Positions 21,385-32,722 are shown, counted from the stretch's first letter. The stretch: DNA of 64,000 bases from Cervus elaphus (GCF_910594005.1 NC_057815.1:84863552-84927551), one strand, 5' to 3'. Notes: generated by a model from the letters alone, not told the origin. Numbers and translations are program-made.

Positions 21385-21503
21385 ATCATCTGAGCACTGG
21401 TTAGAAATTCGGACCCACTCCAGACCTACTGAATCTGAATCAATATTTTTCAAGATTCCCAGGGGTGATTTGTATGCACGTTAAACTGTTAAACTTTGAG
21501 ATA
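21385..21503 (-). mobile_element. MER5A-like hAT fragment, antisense
   Basis: Contains CCAGACCTACTGAATCTGAA, AGGGGTGATTTGTATGCACG and AAACTTTGAGATACATTGG, matching MER5A reversed. Confidence 0.65.
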
Positions 21504-22944
21504 CATTGGCTCTCAAAGACTGTTGTGGGGACTCTCAAAAAATAGAACACGTCATAGTCTCCAAGAATAAAACTAACATTAAAAACTTTCACTGCAGTAT
21601 ACAGTGTATTTCATTTGTCAGCTCTTCAACTCACAAAGAAAAATGTCAGAGTACACCTAAATCCCTAATTTGGATTCATTTTGATTCTAAATTTATTCTC
21701 AGCAGCCTTTTGCTACTTGTGTGGCAGAGCTCCTTGAAGAGAACAAGAGGAAATCCTAGCGCTTGCCTGGAATTCATATTGGAAAAGATTTAAATGTAAA
21801 TCACCCTGGGCATTTCCAATTTAATAGAGGCAAATTCAGTTATTCCATATGAACTCAGATCTAAGATATAAGGAAACTGGGCCAGAGACCTTCCTGGTAA
21901 GGCTTAGTATTAGATGGTTAAAACAGGAAAGAGAACAGGGATTAAACACCAGCAGAATGAGCATTTGCTTGAAGAGTAGATGTCAGATGACATTCTAGAT
22001 GTCAGCTGCAAAATATTCAATAAAGAAAGAAAGGCTCATTCTTTAACTGGTTCACGCACATGGTGTTTTTCTCTCCAACTGAACTATGAGCTTTTGAGGG
22101 ATCATGCTAAGTATGTTCCTAAAAATCACTGGATCTTATAACGCCTATTGCTGGTAATTTCTTCCCCTAGGCTAACTCACTTCCTTGAATATGATTCTGC
22201 TGTTACAATTTGCACATCTCCCAGGGAGGCAACTTGACATGGGGAAAAAAAAACATACAGCTTGTTCTAGAGACAGACAGAAAAATATATGGTTGGCCAT
22301 TGTGGGCTTTGAACTCCAAAAATTCTTCTCCTCTAAAATACCTGTTGATTTACACACCACTTGAATTTATTGCAGAATGGAAGTTGGATGAACAAAATAA
22401 TGAATGAATGAATGGAATGAAAGAACTAAATATTAGTTAAATTATTCTGATAAAATATAGTGCCCATCATTTTTCATTAGTCCTGGGAGGTTATCTATTC
22501 TCATGTTATATTGTTATCCTTACAGTTATACTTGCAGTTTTACAGTTCCAGTTGATACGCTAACTTCTCTCATTTGAGAAGCCTTTTCTAATCCAGTCAA
22601 AGCATCTTGTTTTTTCCTTCCTGTAAATCTACACAGTCTATATATTTCAAATGCTGATTTCATTTCACTCATGAGAATTCAACAGTTATTCTAAACATTG
22701 TGTTCTGGAAGGTCCTTAAGGTAGGCTCATTGCAACCTTCTTGAAAATAAACCTCAATGTAAACTGATTTGCTTTGGTAAATTAGAGCTGATCGATGTTT
22801 ATAAGTTAGGTATATCTTCCACTTTAGGAAATAGCAACCCTCTCTTGAGAGTGAAATACCATATTATTACAGTCCAACTCATAAGCTATTTTAAATATTT
22901 ACGCACAAGCTTAGGAAAAACAGATGGCAAGACCGATCAGAAAG
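21504..22944. other. Unassigned sequence
   Basis: No gene or repeat family recognised across 1.4 kb. Has a short (AATG)n run near 22401-22416. Open frames of up to 95 codons (21506-21793, plus) have no motif. A candidate for unique sequence worth a conservation check. Confidence 0.3.
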
Positions 22945-23625
22945 TCAGAGTTTGTACAGTGAGGTATTTGCTTTTCAACACACTGCCTAGGTTTGTCATA
23001 GCTTTCCTCCTAAGGAGTAAGGGTCTTAGTTTCATAGCTGCAGTCACTGTCAGCAGTGGTTTGGAAATCCAAAAAATAAAATCTGTTACTGCGTCCACTT
23101 TTTTCCTTTTATATGCCAAGAAGTGATGAGACCAGATGCTATGATCTTAGTTTTTCGTATGTTGAGTTTTAAGCAAGCTTTTCCACTCTCCTCTTTCACC
23201 TTCATCAAGATGTTCTTTAGTTCCTTTTCACTTTCTTCCACGAGAGTGGTATCATCTGCGTATCTGAGTTTGTTGATATTTCTCCTTGCAATCCTGATTC
23301 CAGCCTGTGATTCATCCAGCCCAGCATTTTGCATGAGGTACACTGCATGTAAGTTAAATAAGCAGGATGACAATAAACAGCCTTGACATAATCCTTTCCC
23401 AATTTTGAACCACTCCATTGTTCCACATAATGTACTGTTACTTCTTGATCTACATACAGTTTTCTCAGGAGACAGGTAAGGTTGTCTGGTATTCTCATCC
23501 CTTTAAGAACTTTCCACAGATTGTTGTGATCCACACAGTCAAAGGCTTTAGCATAGTCAATGAAGCAGAAGTAGATGTTTTTCTGAAATTGCCTTGCTTT
23601 CTCTATGATCCAACAAATCAAAGCA
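22945..23625 (-). mobile_element. BovB LINE internal fragment with RT core, antisense
   Basis: Minus-strand fragment covering part of the reverse transcriptase. Both the 5' end and the usual BovB 3' tail are missing, so it is truncated at both sides. The right edge lies by a short duplicated AAATCAAAGCA (about 23615-23645). Confidence 0.9.
23086..23621 (-). pseudogene. Broken BovB reverse transcriptase fragment
   Basis: RTE-clade LINE reverse transcriptase relic, once the enzyme for target-primed copying of its own RNA. Two minus-strand frames each hold part. The frame 23217-23621 carries motif A as FIDYAKAFDCVDH at residues 20-32 (catalytic Asp near 23556-23558). The frame 23086-23418 carries a motif B-like CQGCLLSS at residues 11-18 and motif C as YADDT at residues 53-57 (about 23248-23262). 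The frame changes between them, near 23400-23420. The endonuclease domain and the C-terminus are absent, so it cannot be active. Confidence 0.92.
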
Positions 23626-23980
23626 ATTTGATCAAATCAAAGCAGGTAGCTACAATAAATTTTTGGAAATTTATACTCAGTTTGATCCAGCTAATCTCTC
23701 ACTTTTCTTGCCATTATGTTTAAATGCTTTAAAATAAAATATTTAAAAAATAGCTGTAATTTGCATTTCTTGCTATGGAGTAGGAGGAGGAAATTATCCT
23801 TTACCCTTCTAGCTTCTTCTGTCTGGTTTAAGAATTAGATTGGTCTAAGTCATATGAATAGGAGAAAATTAAACCTAACTTAACAATGTGCATACATGGG
23901 AGAGAGCCAGGAAAACTAAATTACTCACCAAACTAAGTTTCTGTGTGTAGGTGTATGTTTTATTTTATTTTTCTTTTCCA
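23626..23980. other. Unassigned AT-rich sequence
   Basis: No gene or repeat family recognised. Confidence 0.3.
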
Positions 23981-23992
23981 AATTGGTCAAAA

Positions 23993-24204
23993 GAAAGTGA
24001 AAGTGTTAGTCACTGAGTCATGTACCAGTCTTTGCAACTACATGGACTGTAGCTTGCCAGGCCCCTCTGTCCAGGGAATTCTCCAGGCAAGAATACTTGA
24101 GTAGCCATTCCCTTCTCCAGGGGATCTTTCCAACCCAGGGACTGAACCCAGGTCTCTTGCATTGCAATGGTTTCTTTACTGCTTGAGCCGCCAGGGAAGC
24201 CCCA
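23993..24204 (-). mobile_element. Bov-tA SINE, antisense, full length
   Basis: Antisense copy from its GAAAGTGAAAGTG tail to CCAGGGAAGCCCC. Imperfect 12-bp TSD: AATTGGTCAAAA at 23981-23992 and AAATGGCCAAAA at 24205-24216. Confidence 0.93.
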
Positions 24205-24421
24205 AAATGGCCAAAACCTTCACCTTAAAAACCATGTTCAACAAACAACAAGATAGAATGGTGGCAGAGTAGTGGTTTGGGATTTCAAAGGGCTGCAAGT
24301 CAACACACATGGGATGGAAAAACAAAAGTCTGGTTAAATAAAAGTTTGTCGGGCCAGGCAGAGACAGTGAGACTCTGGGAGGAATTTTAGCAAACAGACT
24401 TGGCTAGGATCCTCCCTGTCT

Positions 24422-24736
24422 TCCTCGCTGATAGCTCAGTTGGTAAAGAATCCGCCTGCAAGGCAGGAGACCCCGGTTCAATTCCTGGGTCAGGAAGATC
24501 TGCTGGACAAGGGATAGGCTAACCACTCCAGTATTCTTGGGCTTCCCTTGTGGCTCAGCTGGTAAAGAATCCACCTGTAATACAAGAGCCCTGGGTTCAA
24601 TCCCTGGGCTGGGAAGATCCCCTGGAAAAGGGAAAGGCTACCCACTCCAGTATTCTGGCCTGGAGAATTTCATGGACTGTGTAGTCCATGGGGTCGCAAA
24701 GAGCCAGACACAACTGAGCGACTTTCACTTCCACTT
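24422..24736 (+). mobile_element. Two-unit composite Bov-tA SINE
   Basis: A first unit with only the tRNA-like half ends at CCACTCCAGTATTCTTG (about 24539) and fuses directly to a complete second unit starting GGCTTCCCTTGTGGCTCAGC. A single 9-bp TSD, TCCCTGTCT, flanks the whole (24413-24421 and 24737-24745). It was therefore inserted as one element, not as two neighbours. Confidence 0.88.
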
Positions 24737-24881
24737 TCCCTGTCTACACACTTAGTTCATACTATAGCTCTCTACAGCCATAGCTCCTTCCTGGGACAGG
24801 TTCTACACCTACATTCTTTTAGGTATTTGGAGAGAAGTTCTAAGGCTTGTCCTGTGCCTTTAGGGCTTTAAAAATAATCAG

Positions 24882-25005
24882 CCTAAATAAATCATCATGC
24901 AAAAGAGATGTAATTTGAAGTGGTAAATTTTGCCACCCTACATCCTAAATAAATCATCATGCAAAAGAGATGTAATTTGAAGTGGTAAATTTTGCCACCC
25001 TACAT
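24882..25005. repeat. Perfect 62-bp tandem duplication
   Basis: Two identical 62-bp copies, 24882-24943 and 24944-25005, each starting CCTAAATAAATCATCATGCA. No mismatches, so the event is recent or is under gene conversion. The unit is not a known repeat. Confidence 0.97.
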
Positions 25006-25197
25006 CACCTCAACTCCTACCGTTCACCACACAACACCCAGCCTGAAACTATACTTGACCAATTTCAAGTAATTGCATTTCTTTAACTGATGACACACTT
25101 TTATTTTCCCTAGGTGTTGAGAACTGTGATAATTAAAGGAGGCAATTAACTGCTTAGTTATTTGTCCTTTTTATAGTACAGAAATCAGCAAACTTTA

Positions 25198-25397
25198 AGT
25201 CAGTTCAATCGCTCAGTCATGTCTGACTCTTTGTGACCCCATGGACGACAGGCTTCCCTGTCCATCACCAACTCCCCGAGCTTGCTCAAACTCATGTCCA
25301 TCAAGTCGGTGATGCCGTCCAACCATCTCACCCTCTGTCATCCCCTTCTCCTCTTGCCTTCAAACTTTCCCATCATCAGTGTTTTTTCCAATGAGAA
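25198..25397 (-). mobile_element. BovB LINE 3' end, antisense
   Basis: Antisense BovB tail: AGTTCAATCGCTCAGTCATG, CTGTCCATCACCAACTCCCC, GTCGGTGATGCCGTCCAACC and TCTGTCATCCCCTTCTCCTC. 5'-truncated after about 200 bp. Confidence 0.92.
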
Positions 25398-26693
25398 TCC
25401 ATCTGATTATAAATAAGTAAATATAGAAGTTTTAGAGTCACAAAAATCTTAGAGGATGCTGGACACCTAAAGAGTTGAAATAATGAGGCTTAAGATCAGA
25501 AAGCTCTTGAATTTCCTCATCCCTTTAAACTCTGGAATTCTATCTCAAAGCTTCCTTCTCTCAGTAAAGGGGAAATTTACAGGATTGCCATCAAGGTCTA
25601 TTCCAGAGAAGGATGCATTTTCACCTCTTCAAAACCTCTTCCTGATGCTAGCTGGGTTTCTCCATCCTCAACAGTTGGCCTACCTGATATTTCTGTAGCA
25701 CTCACATCATCTCTCTTTTCTCTGTTTTCCTGCATCCTAGAAAGCTTTCAAGAGGCGGAAGAAAGATGAGAGAGATGAGGCCAATACTGTCAGAGACAGG
25801 TTGAGGCAATGGGTAAATTCTAATAGAGATTCTATTTCTCCCAGACCCTATGCTCATTTCACCTCATCTGGCTTAAATCCCAGCTTCTTGTTCTTGTTTT
25901 TATTTCCCTTCTGCTGTTTCTTTCTTTGAGTTGCATTTCTGATGCCAGGTGGGAGCAACAGCTGAACACTGTGGAGGTGTAAGATACGGAGGGCTGGATG
26001 AGGCTGCTAATGATGTTCTCTGACAAAGCAGTCCCATTCCAGCCTCAGTGATGGATAGTATCACTGGAGAAAACCCCACAAAAGTGTTCAACTTTTCTCA
26101 TGAGTCTGCAGTTTCTTCCAAAAAAGTGAAATTGTATCAAATGGTAAAGGAAACAGACATCTGTTTCCTTCAGCAGTGACTTTCAGACAGGGCAACATAA
26201 TATGAAATAAAACCCAAGGCCAATTCCTTATTGAATTGACCTGAGTTAAGCTCTGATTGAAATTTGTAGTCTTTAGACTAGAGATCACATAAGAACTGCT
26301 ATTTTTCAAAGTGTATGTACATGCCATGATGTACACGCCAAGACAATTCAGGGAGGATATGAAAAGGTTATTCATTTGCTTGTCAACAAATATTTGTGAA
26401 TATTTACATTAAATGTTGTGAATTTGCCTGGCAGTAAAGTGTCTATTAGGTATCAGGCAGCTTGCTAGGCTCCATCATCATTATTTCTACATGGGCCACA
26501 GAGAACTGTAGTAAAATTCATGTTGATGCCTTCCTGAACTATGGGAAACATTTCCTATGAGATTCACATTTCTTAAGAGGAGAATGGCATACAATTCCAA
26601 GCTATTATTAAGTTTGAGGCCATCTGAACATCTGAAAGATGACTTGCACATGACAAGGTCATCAGTGATGCTTCATGGCTTTGGGATAATGTC
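25398..26693. other. Unassigned sequence
   Basis: No gene or repeat family recognised in 1.3 kb. Frames of up to 95 codons on the minus strand show no motif. An ACAGATGTCTGTTTCCT-like weak inverted motif lies at about 26148-26170. Confidence 0.3.
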
Positions 26694-26704
26694 CTGGGAT
26701 ATTT

Positions 26705-26918
26705 GGGGCTTCCCTGGTGGCTCAGATGGTAAAGAATCTGCCTGCAGTGCAGGAGTCCCTGGGTTCAATCCTTGGGTCAGGAAGATCCCCTGGAGAAGGA
26801 AATGGCTGCTCACTCCAGTATTCTTGCCTGCAGAATTCCATGGACAGAAAGTCTGGTGGGCTACAGCGCATGGGGCCACAGACTCGACCACGAGTGAATG
26901 ACTCACACTTTTGCTTTT
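26705..26918 (+). mobile_element. Bov-tA SINE, full length
   Basis: Sense copy starting GGGCTTCCCTGGTGGCTCAG. 11-bp TSD with one mismatch: CTGGGATATTT at 26694-26704 and CTGGGGTATTT at 26919-26929. Confidence 0.94.
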
Positions 26919-26929
26919 CTGGGGTATTT

Positions 26930-28461
26930 ACTGATTGTTATGTGTAGAGATCTGATATTGACAGAATAAGGAGATGTAGTTCACTTATTTTTCTAAAATA
27001 CAGTTTATATAGAAATGACACGGTTAAATCTAAGTGATAAATAACTCTACACCATTTTGCCTATTAAATTTCAATAGCGACTTACTTATTTAAACTGGGC
27101 TCATTAGAGTCTTTTATAACATCTTAACACATCAACAACACCCAAAGAGCCACAGGAAAATTATACCAGAAGCTTAATTTATCTGGTGGTCAAGTACAAC
27201 CATGTCATTTGATGTACTAATAATTGTTTCTCTGTAAGGATAGTTGATACACAAAATCTAGTATGGCAGAAACCTGCAACCAGATATAAAACTTATTTGA
27301 ATGCGATTCCAGGGCTTTGATATCATCTATTTTGACCCATAATTTTTCAAATGAGACAACTGAGGCCCAGGGAAATTATTTATGGATTTTAGTCTTAGTG
27401 AAAAACAGATGTGCTTGTTTCAGAACAGGTTAGACCAATAACAATAAAAATTGAGTTCTTGCTTTTCTTGCTTTTCCATCATCTCTCTTTTCCTCTCTTC
27501 CTCATCTGTCTATCTCTCTCTTGCCTTATACCTCTCTTCTCCCTTTCTATGATATCTTGCCCCTTGTTTCATAAATAATTTCTTGGTTGATACTTGAGCA
27601 GAATATAGTACAAAATGGGACCAGAAAAGACAAAATATCTAAACGCAAATTATCCCAGTTTGTATCATCTGGGGTAGTAGCAATGTTACAGAAAGAGATT
27701 TCCTGCCATTATGGCTATTACTTAAGAATGCATTTTGACATTTTTCAAACCTTAATAGCTTGCAACCTATGGTTGTGTCAATAATGTAACTTGCCTTATT
27801 AAACACGAAAGAGAAAAGCAGGGAAAAATGATTCCAGATTTGTTTTTTGCATTCTTCATTTAAATCAGAAAACCAGATAAGAAACAAAGCATAAAAGAAC
27901 TTTCTAAGGAATATTATGCAACTTAGCTCAGCTTGTATGATCATTCAGTGTTACTAATGATATAGAAACAGCATGAGTGTTTCAGAATATTTTTATAAAG
28001 TAGGGAATACAGATTTTAGGACATGAATTCATGGCTGTTGGAAAAAAGAAAACCGGATCCTGCGCTTCATCCATTCACTGCTCTGATAACTCACACCACA
28101 ACCTCCCCCCAAAACCAGCTGTGCTCCAGCCTGCGCCCCACCCCCACCTCCTGGTTCTCTGTCTCCGCTTTCTGTCTCTATGTCTTTATCTTGGCTCTCT
28201 CTCACTCTGCTTTTTTCTTCCTTCCCTTCATTCATCTTTCCTTTATCTCTTGCTCTCCTTTTACTTTCTCTCATAGGAGGGGAATTTAAGCTCTCATGTC
28301 CTGCTGTACTCTATGAAAAAACTGAATATTGCATGTTTGTAAAATAAATTGTCTTTTATTAACAATTTAAATTTTAAATTGAATTTACAATACAATTATT
28401 TTTAATCAACTTTTAGCAGCAACATCCCCAGGAATACCAAGATAAGTTGGTCCATCCCAGG
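26930..28461. other. Unassigned sequence with CT-rich tracts
   Basis: No gene recognised. A pyrimidine-rich block occupies about 27470-27550 and another about 28135-28275. A short MIR-like piece (AAATGAGACAACTGAGGCCC) is at 27348-27367. An antisense frame at 27639-27944 has no motif. Confidence 0.35.
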
Positions 28462-28468
28462 CATGTCA

Positions 28469-28707
28469 TAGTTTCCTAGGTGGCACAATGGCAAAGAATC
28501 TGCCAGCCAATGCAGGAGACTCAAGAGATGTTGGTTTGATCCCTGGATCAGGAAGATCCCCTGGAGTAGAAAATGGCAACCCACTCCAGTATTCTTTCCT
28601 GGAAAATTCCATGGACAGAGGAGCCCGGTGGGCTATACAGTTCATGGGTTGCAAAGAGTCAGATATGACTGAGCACAAGAACACACAGACACACACACAC
28701 ACACACA
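28469..28707 (+). mobile_element. Bov-tA SINE with CA-repeat tail
   Basis: Sense copy from TAGTTTCCTAGGTGGCACAA through GACTGAGCACAAGAA into an (AC)n run at about 28680-28709. A 7-bp TSD, CATGTCA, at 28462-28468 and 28708-28714 places the microsatellite inside the element. It therefore grew from the SINE's own tail. Confidence 0.92.
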
Positions 28708-28939
28708 CATGTCAAAGTCAGTCTTTCAAGCAAAGAAGTGCGTCCTGATTTGGGGAATGACCAACATTCCTATTCATATTTGGCTGCTTCTATTTTAAAG
28801 TGAATAGCAGTCCAAGAGTTTAAGATGATGCCGGAGTACGACTGGTCTTTCTCTGCTAAAACTTGTTCTTACAGAAATATGTGAGATTCATTCACAGTAT
28901 ATTAACTAAAGAACATTTAAAGTGATCAAAAAGAGATTG

Positions 28940-29135
28940 TGTGCTCAGTCGGGTCTGACTCTTTGCAGCCCCATTGTGCTCCTCTGTCCAAGGAGTTTTC
29001 CAGGCAAGAATCCTGAAGTAAGTTGCCATTTCCTACTCCAGGGGATCTTCCCAACCCAGGGATCAGATCAACATCTCTTGTGCCTCCTTCATTGCAGGCA
29101 GGTTCTTTACCATTGTGCCACCTGGGAAGCCCTAG
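28940..29135 (-). mobile_element. Bov-tA SINE, antisense
   Basis: Antisense copy from GTGTGCTCAGTCGGGTCTGA to GCCACCTGGGAAGCCC. Flanked by AAAGAGATTGT on the left (about 28929-28939) and AAAGAGATTAT on the right (about 29138-29148). Confidence 0.92.
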
Positions 29136-29148
29136 GAAAGAGATTATA

Positions 29149-30664
29149 GACTTTAAAGGTATATCCTTTAGTCAGGTCCAAGCACTAAGTTAAAATGGTT
29201 ACCTTGGAGCTATAAAAATCAAATATTTCAAAGGCAGTCTCATACCCCTAAAACAGGTAACAGCTGTTTGGCCCTGAGGAGAAAGAATTAAAGAAGAGAA
29301 AGAGAAGGAAACAGAAAAAAGAAAAAGAAATGAAAAGGATAATTAAAGATAGCACAGGGACACTATCTGAATTGAAACTAAAACTCCCAATTTATATGTG
29401 GCCATGATGTCAGACTGTATGTAGAAGAGATAAATTGCATTACCTATCGTCTCACTGGAATGTATCCTTCTACCGGAATGACCCCTTCCAACCCTCCTTG
29501 ACCATTTTCCTATATTCCTTAGTTTGCTATTCTTCTGGTCTTTCCTCCTCATTATAATGTTTGAAGCATTTTTTTTTTAATTTAAGAAAAAGAGAAAGGA
29601 TCTTTGAACTGTATCTTGAGGTTTTTATAGGAAAGGTTTGAAAGAAACTCAATGGATATGCTAAATAAATACACTCCTGGAATGAGCAACTTGAGGTTGT
29701 GCCCTCAAACTTTAACTGAATAAGACTTTTGCAAGATAAATTGTGAATCAATGCAGTTCTTTCCCAAGTGGAGTATAAGACTATATTCATACTTAAATTT
29801 TATAGATATTTCCTTTATCTCTCTGAGTTTTCTTTTTGTAAAGAATATTAAATTTCTGATTCATTATTTTAATTTTTTTTTTTTAACATTTCTGAAACTA
29901 GCCTCTCAGGTCAGCTATTCCTCAATGCAGACATGCTTCATCTGAATTCTTTTACTGGAAGATTCAGTAGTGTCTTGGTAAGTGACACATTTTAAGATGA
30001 GACAGGTTTCAATTGCACACTATGTTCCTTATTAACTTTATGAATTTAGATATGCTATTAACTTCCTGAGACACAAGTTTCTCATCTACAATGTGGGGTA
30101 TTAAATTAATTCCTCTCATAGTGTTGATATGAAGACTAACAAACCAGGGTCTCATCTGAGCAGTCATTTAAAGCCTGACCTGGGTGTCTAGCACAGCCTG
30201 ACTCACCATGGAGATTTGAATTTCCTGTAATAATGTTGAACGGAGATCTTCAGATATGACTTAATGGGAGCTGCACATCTAAATTCCAGGCAGGCAAGAT
30301 GGGGATTTCTGCTAGCCAACCTGCTTCCATGAAGCCCAGGGCTCACCTCTTTGACAAGACCGGAACTCACCAAACAAACAGGAGGACTCTCAACTTTTGT
30401 ACTCTGTCAGAGAAGGTTTGGGTTCTTGACTTTAAGCTACCTACCCCAGTTTCCCATCTCTGTATATCTCCCCTCAAAGTCTTAGACAGTGTCACACTGG
30501 ATTCCCTGCCTGGAAATTAATTTAAAAAGAAGCATTCTTACACTCAGGATTCAAATTCAATAAATAATAGCTACCTATTCTTCCTTGGACTATGTCAAAT
30601 TATATAGTCTGAGTCATGTTTATGGTTCATGACATGAGGTGCTTAAAGAAAAGTTGTATTTTAG
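29149..30664. other. Unassigned sequence with one MIR fossil
   Basis: No gene recognised. A purine-rich block sits at about 29278-29345. A diverged sense MIR piece lies at 30040-30145 (CTTCCTGAGACACAAGTTTCTCATCTACAATG, then TCATAGTGTTGATATGAAGAC). The rest matches nothing known to me. Confidence 0.35.
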
Positions 30665-31184
30665 TGTCCTGGTCTATATGTGGGTTGGGAAAGAACTTTC
30701 AGACAGTGCATTGCAGAAGGGAATGAGTTTACTAAGAATCAAGAGCAGAGGTGGAGAGGGGTGTTGCAGATATGAGGCAGAATGAGAGGGGAATAGAGTT
30801 TGTCAGAGCAAGAGATGCTGTTAGTACAGCGGGCTGGCGCAAGGGAGAGCCAATGCCTTTCGTGGGATAGTAGCCAAGTTTTGTAGCCTCAAGACAAGCA
30901 AAATGCCTGCAGGAAGGGTGGTGTTAGGTGACTGGTCAGGGTGCTAGAGGGCAGGTGTTTTTACTTAATATGAAGTCAGGGAGCTGGCTGGTTCAGATCA
31001 GAGGGCCCATGTCAATGGTTGCTATGGGGCTCAATCAGTTCCAGAGATGACCTTGGCATGGGTTTCTGCACTGGTGACCTTGGTATGGGGCTCCACATGT
31101 AGTCTCTAATGACCCCCAAGAGCTGTTTCTTTTGAAGCAGTCTCAGAGTCAGGGAAGGCCCAGGCCATACCGATACCCCAAACA
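30665..31184 (-). mobile_element. Solo-LTR-like ERV remnant, antisense
   Basis: About 520 bp on the minus strand with TG...CA ends (TGTTTGGGG at about 31176-31184, ending at 30665). Read in sense, it has a diverged TATA-type GGCTACAAAACTTGG near 30873-30887 and a weak AGTAAAC signal near 30730. A U5-like end follows (CACTGTCTGAAAGTTCTTTC). These point to a gammaretrovirus-like (ERV1-class) LTR. No gag, pol or env sequence adjoins it. No convincing TSD, so the exact ends are inferred. Confidence 0.5.
31048..31083 (-). promoter_or_regulatory. Paired CCAAGGTCA (NR5A/ERR-type) motifs in ERV LTR
   Basis: Minus-strand CCAAGGTCA occurs at 31048-31056 and 31075-31083, 27 bp apart, in a larger imperfect direct repeat. 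YCAAGGTCA is the consensus half site of SF-1/LRH-1 (NR5A) and close to the ERR site. The position matches a U3 enhancer in the LTR. Function is inferred only. Confidence 0.5.
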
Positions 31185-32119
31185 GTCTAGTAGTGTGTGA
31201 TACCTCTTTAAATTTGTTCTATTAATATTTTAATGCTTATTTAGAGGGAACGATAAATGCTATGTGGAGTAAAGGCAGAGGGTAGCAAAAGAGGACCAAT
31301 ATTTACAACTTTTAGGCTCTATTTCATTACAGTGAGAAATTCAGCTCAGTTTCAAAGTTGAAAACTCACCATCTAATAAAAAACTCTATAGTGGTATCTA
31401 GTCTCCTCAGAAAAAAATTTAACCATGTCTAATCTCAGTATACAACTCAGGGTGTTATCAACACTTCTCTTGAAAAAGTAGCTTACCAAAGTAATACTTC
31501 CAAACATTTGAGAGGTCCATCTTGCTATATTTCCAATATTTATGTGTATGTGTGTGTGTTCCTGTATGTGTATTTGATCACTTTGGGTATCCCTCTGGTA
31601 CTCAGAGAACATTTTGCCTCCAGAAAGCTATGGAAGGGAACATTCCATCCATATCAATTAAATCATCCACAATCCCATATGAAACTCAAAACTAAAAATT
31701 TATACCTTATTTAATTCCTATTTCAAATTAAATCTAGCCACATTCCTCTTAAAGACTTTCAGAAGTTCTACAAGATTAATTGATAAAAGAAGATACTCAT
31801 TATAAAATGCCTATAACATAGAGATGCCCTAAAGTAGAAATTAAATCCCTTCTTCAAATCAAATTACTGCAAATAAATAAATTCAAGATTAAATCTCTTT
31901 GCTGTTGTAAATTCAAGTCCAAGGGAAATTATCTTGTTCTTATGTGTTAAAGGACAAAAATAAGTCAACATTCTTAACTTGTCTTAAAGAAATTAAAATC
32001 TTTGCCTTTTCCCCCCGCTGATTTCTCTTAGCTCCATGGCTTCCTCATGCCTGGGAGGAACTGAAGTTTTATTATCCTTGCTAGCTTCAGTGTCTTCCAC
32101 TGGAATACATATACATGTT
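31185..32119. other. Unassigned AT-rich sequence
   Basis: No gene or repeat family recognised. A GTGT-rich patch lies at about 31540-31570. Confidence 0.3.
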
Positions 32120-32722
32120 GATTTTCTAGGGCTGTCATAACAAAATACCACAAACTGGAGTGTTCACCAGCGGTCCCCAACCTTACTGGCACCAGGGACC
32201 AATTTCATGTAAGATGATTTTTCCATAGACCACGGTCAGGGGAATGATTTCAGGATGATTCAAGCACATTATATTTCTTGGACACTTTATTTATATTATT
32301 ATTACATCAGCTCCACCTCAGGTCAACAGGCATTAGATCTTGGAGTTTGGGGACCTCTGATTTAAACAATAGAAATGTATCTTCTCACCAATCTGGAGGC
32401 TCTTAAGTTCAAGATCAGGGTGTTGGTAGGTTTGGTTTCTTCTGAGGCCATTTTCCTTCCCCACTATGTCCTCACATCATTGTCCTTTGTTCATATATAT
32501 GTTGGGTATTTCTCTTTGTGTATGTGTGTATGCATGTATGTGTCCAAATTTCCTCCTCTTATAGGGACACCAGTCATATTGGATTATGCCTGCCTTCATG
32601 ACTTCCCTTTAAGTGAATCATTTCTTTAAAACCTTATCTTCAAATGCATAGACTCAGAGGTTCTGGAAGTTGGTACTTCAACATGTCAATTTTGAGGGAA
32701 CACAATTTAGCCCCTAACAATG
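32120..32722 (-). mobile_element. MaLR (MLT1-like) LTR, antisense, split by hAT-like element
   Basis: Antisense LTR hallmarks: TTTCTAGGGCTGTCATAACAAAATACCACAAACTGG, then AATGTATCTTCTCACCAATCTGGAGG after the insert, CACTATGTCCTCACATCATTG, CTTATAGGGACACCAGTCATATTGG and TTTTGAGGGAACACAATTTAGCCC. The gap at 32167-32361 is a later DNA transposon. Confidence 0.78.
32167..32361. mobile_element. hAT-like non-autonomous DNA transposon in MaLR LTR
   Basis: Terminal inverted repeats: left end CAGCGGTCCCCAACC, right end TTTGGGGACCTCTG. The body has GGCACCAGGGACCAATTTC and ATGATTCAAGCACATTATA, as in a common eutherian element of this type. The central part appears deleted. No clean 8-bp TSD is visible after decay. 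Confidence 0.7.
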
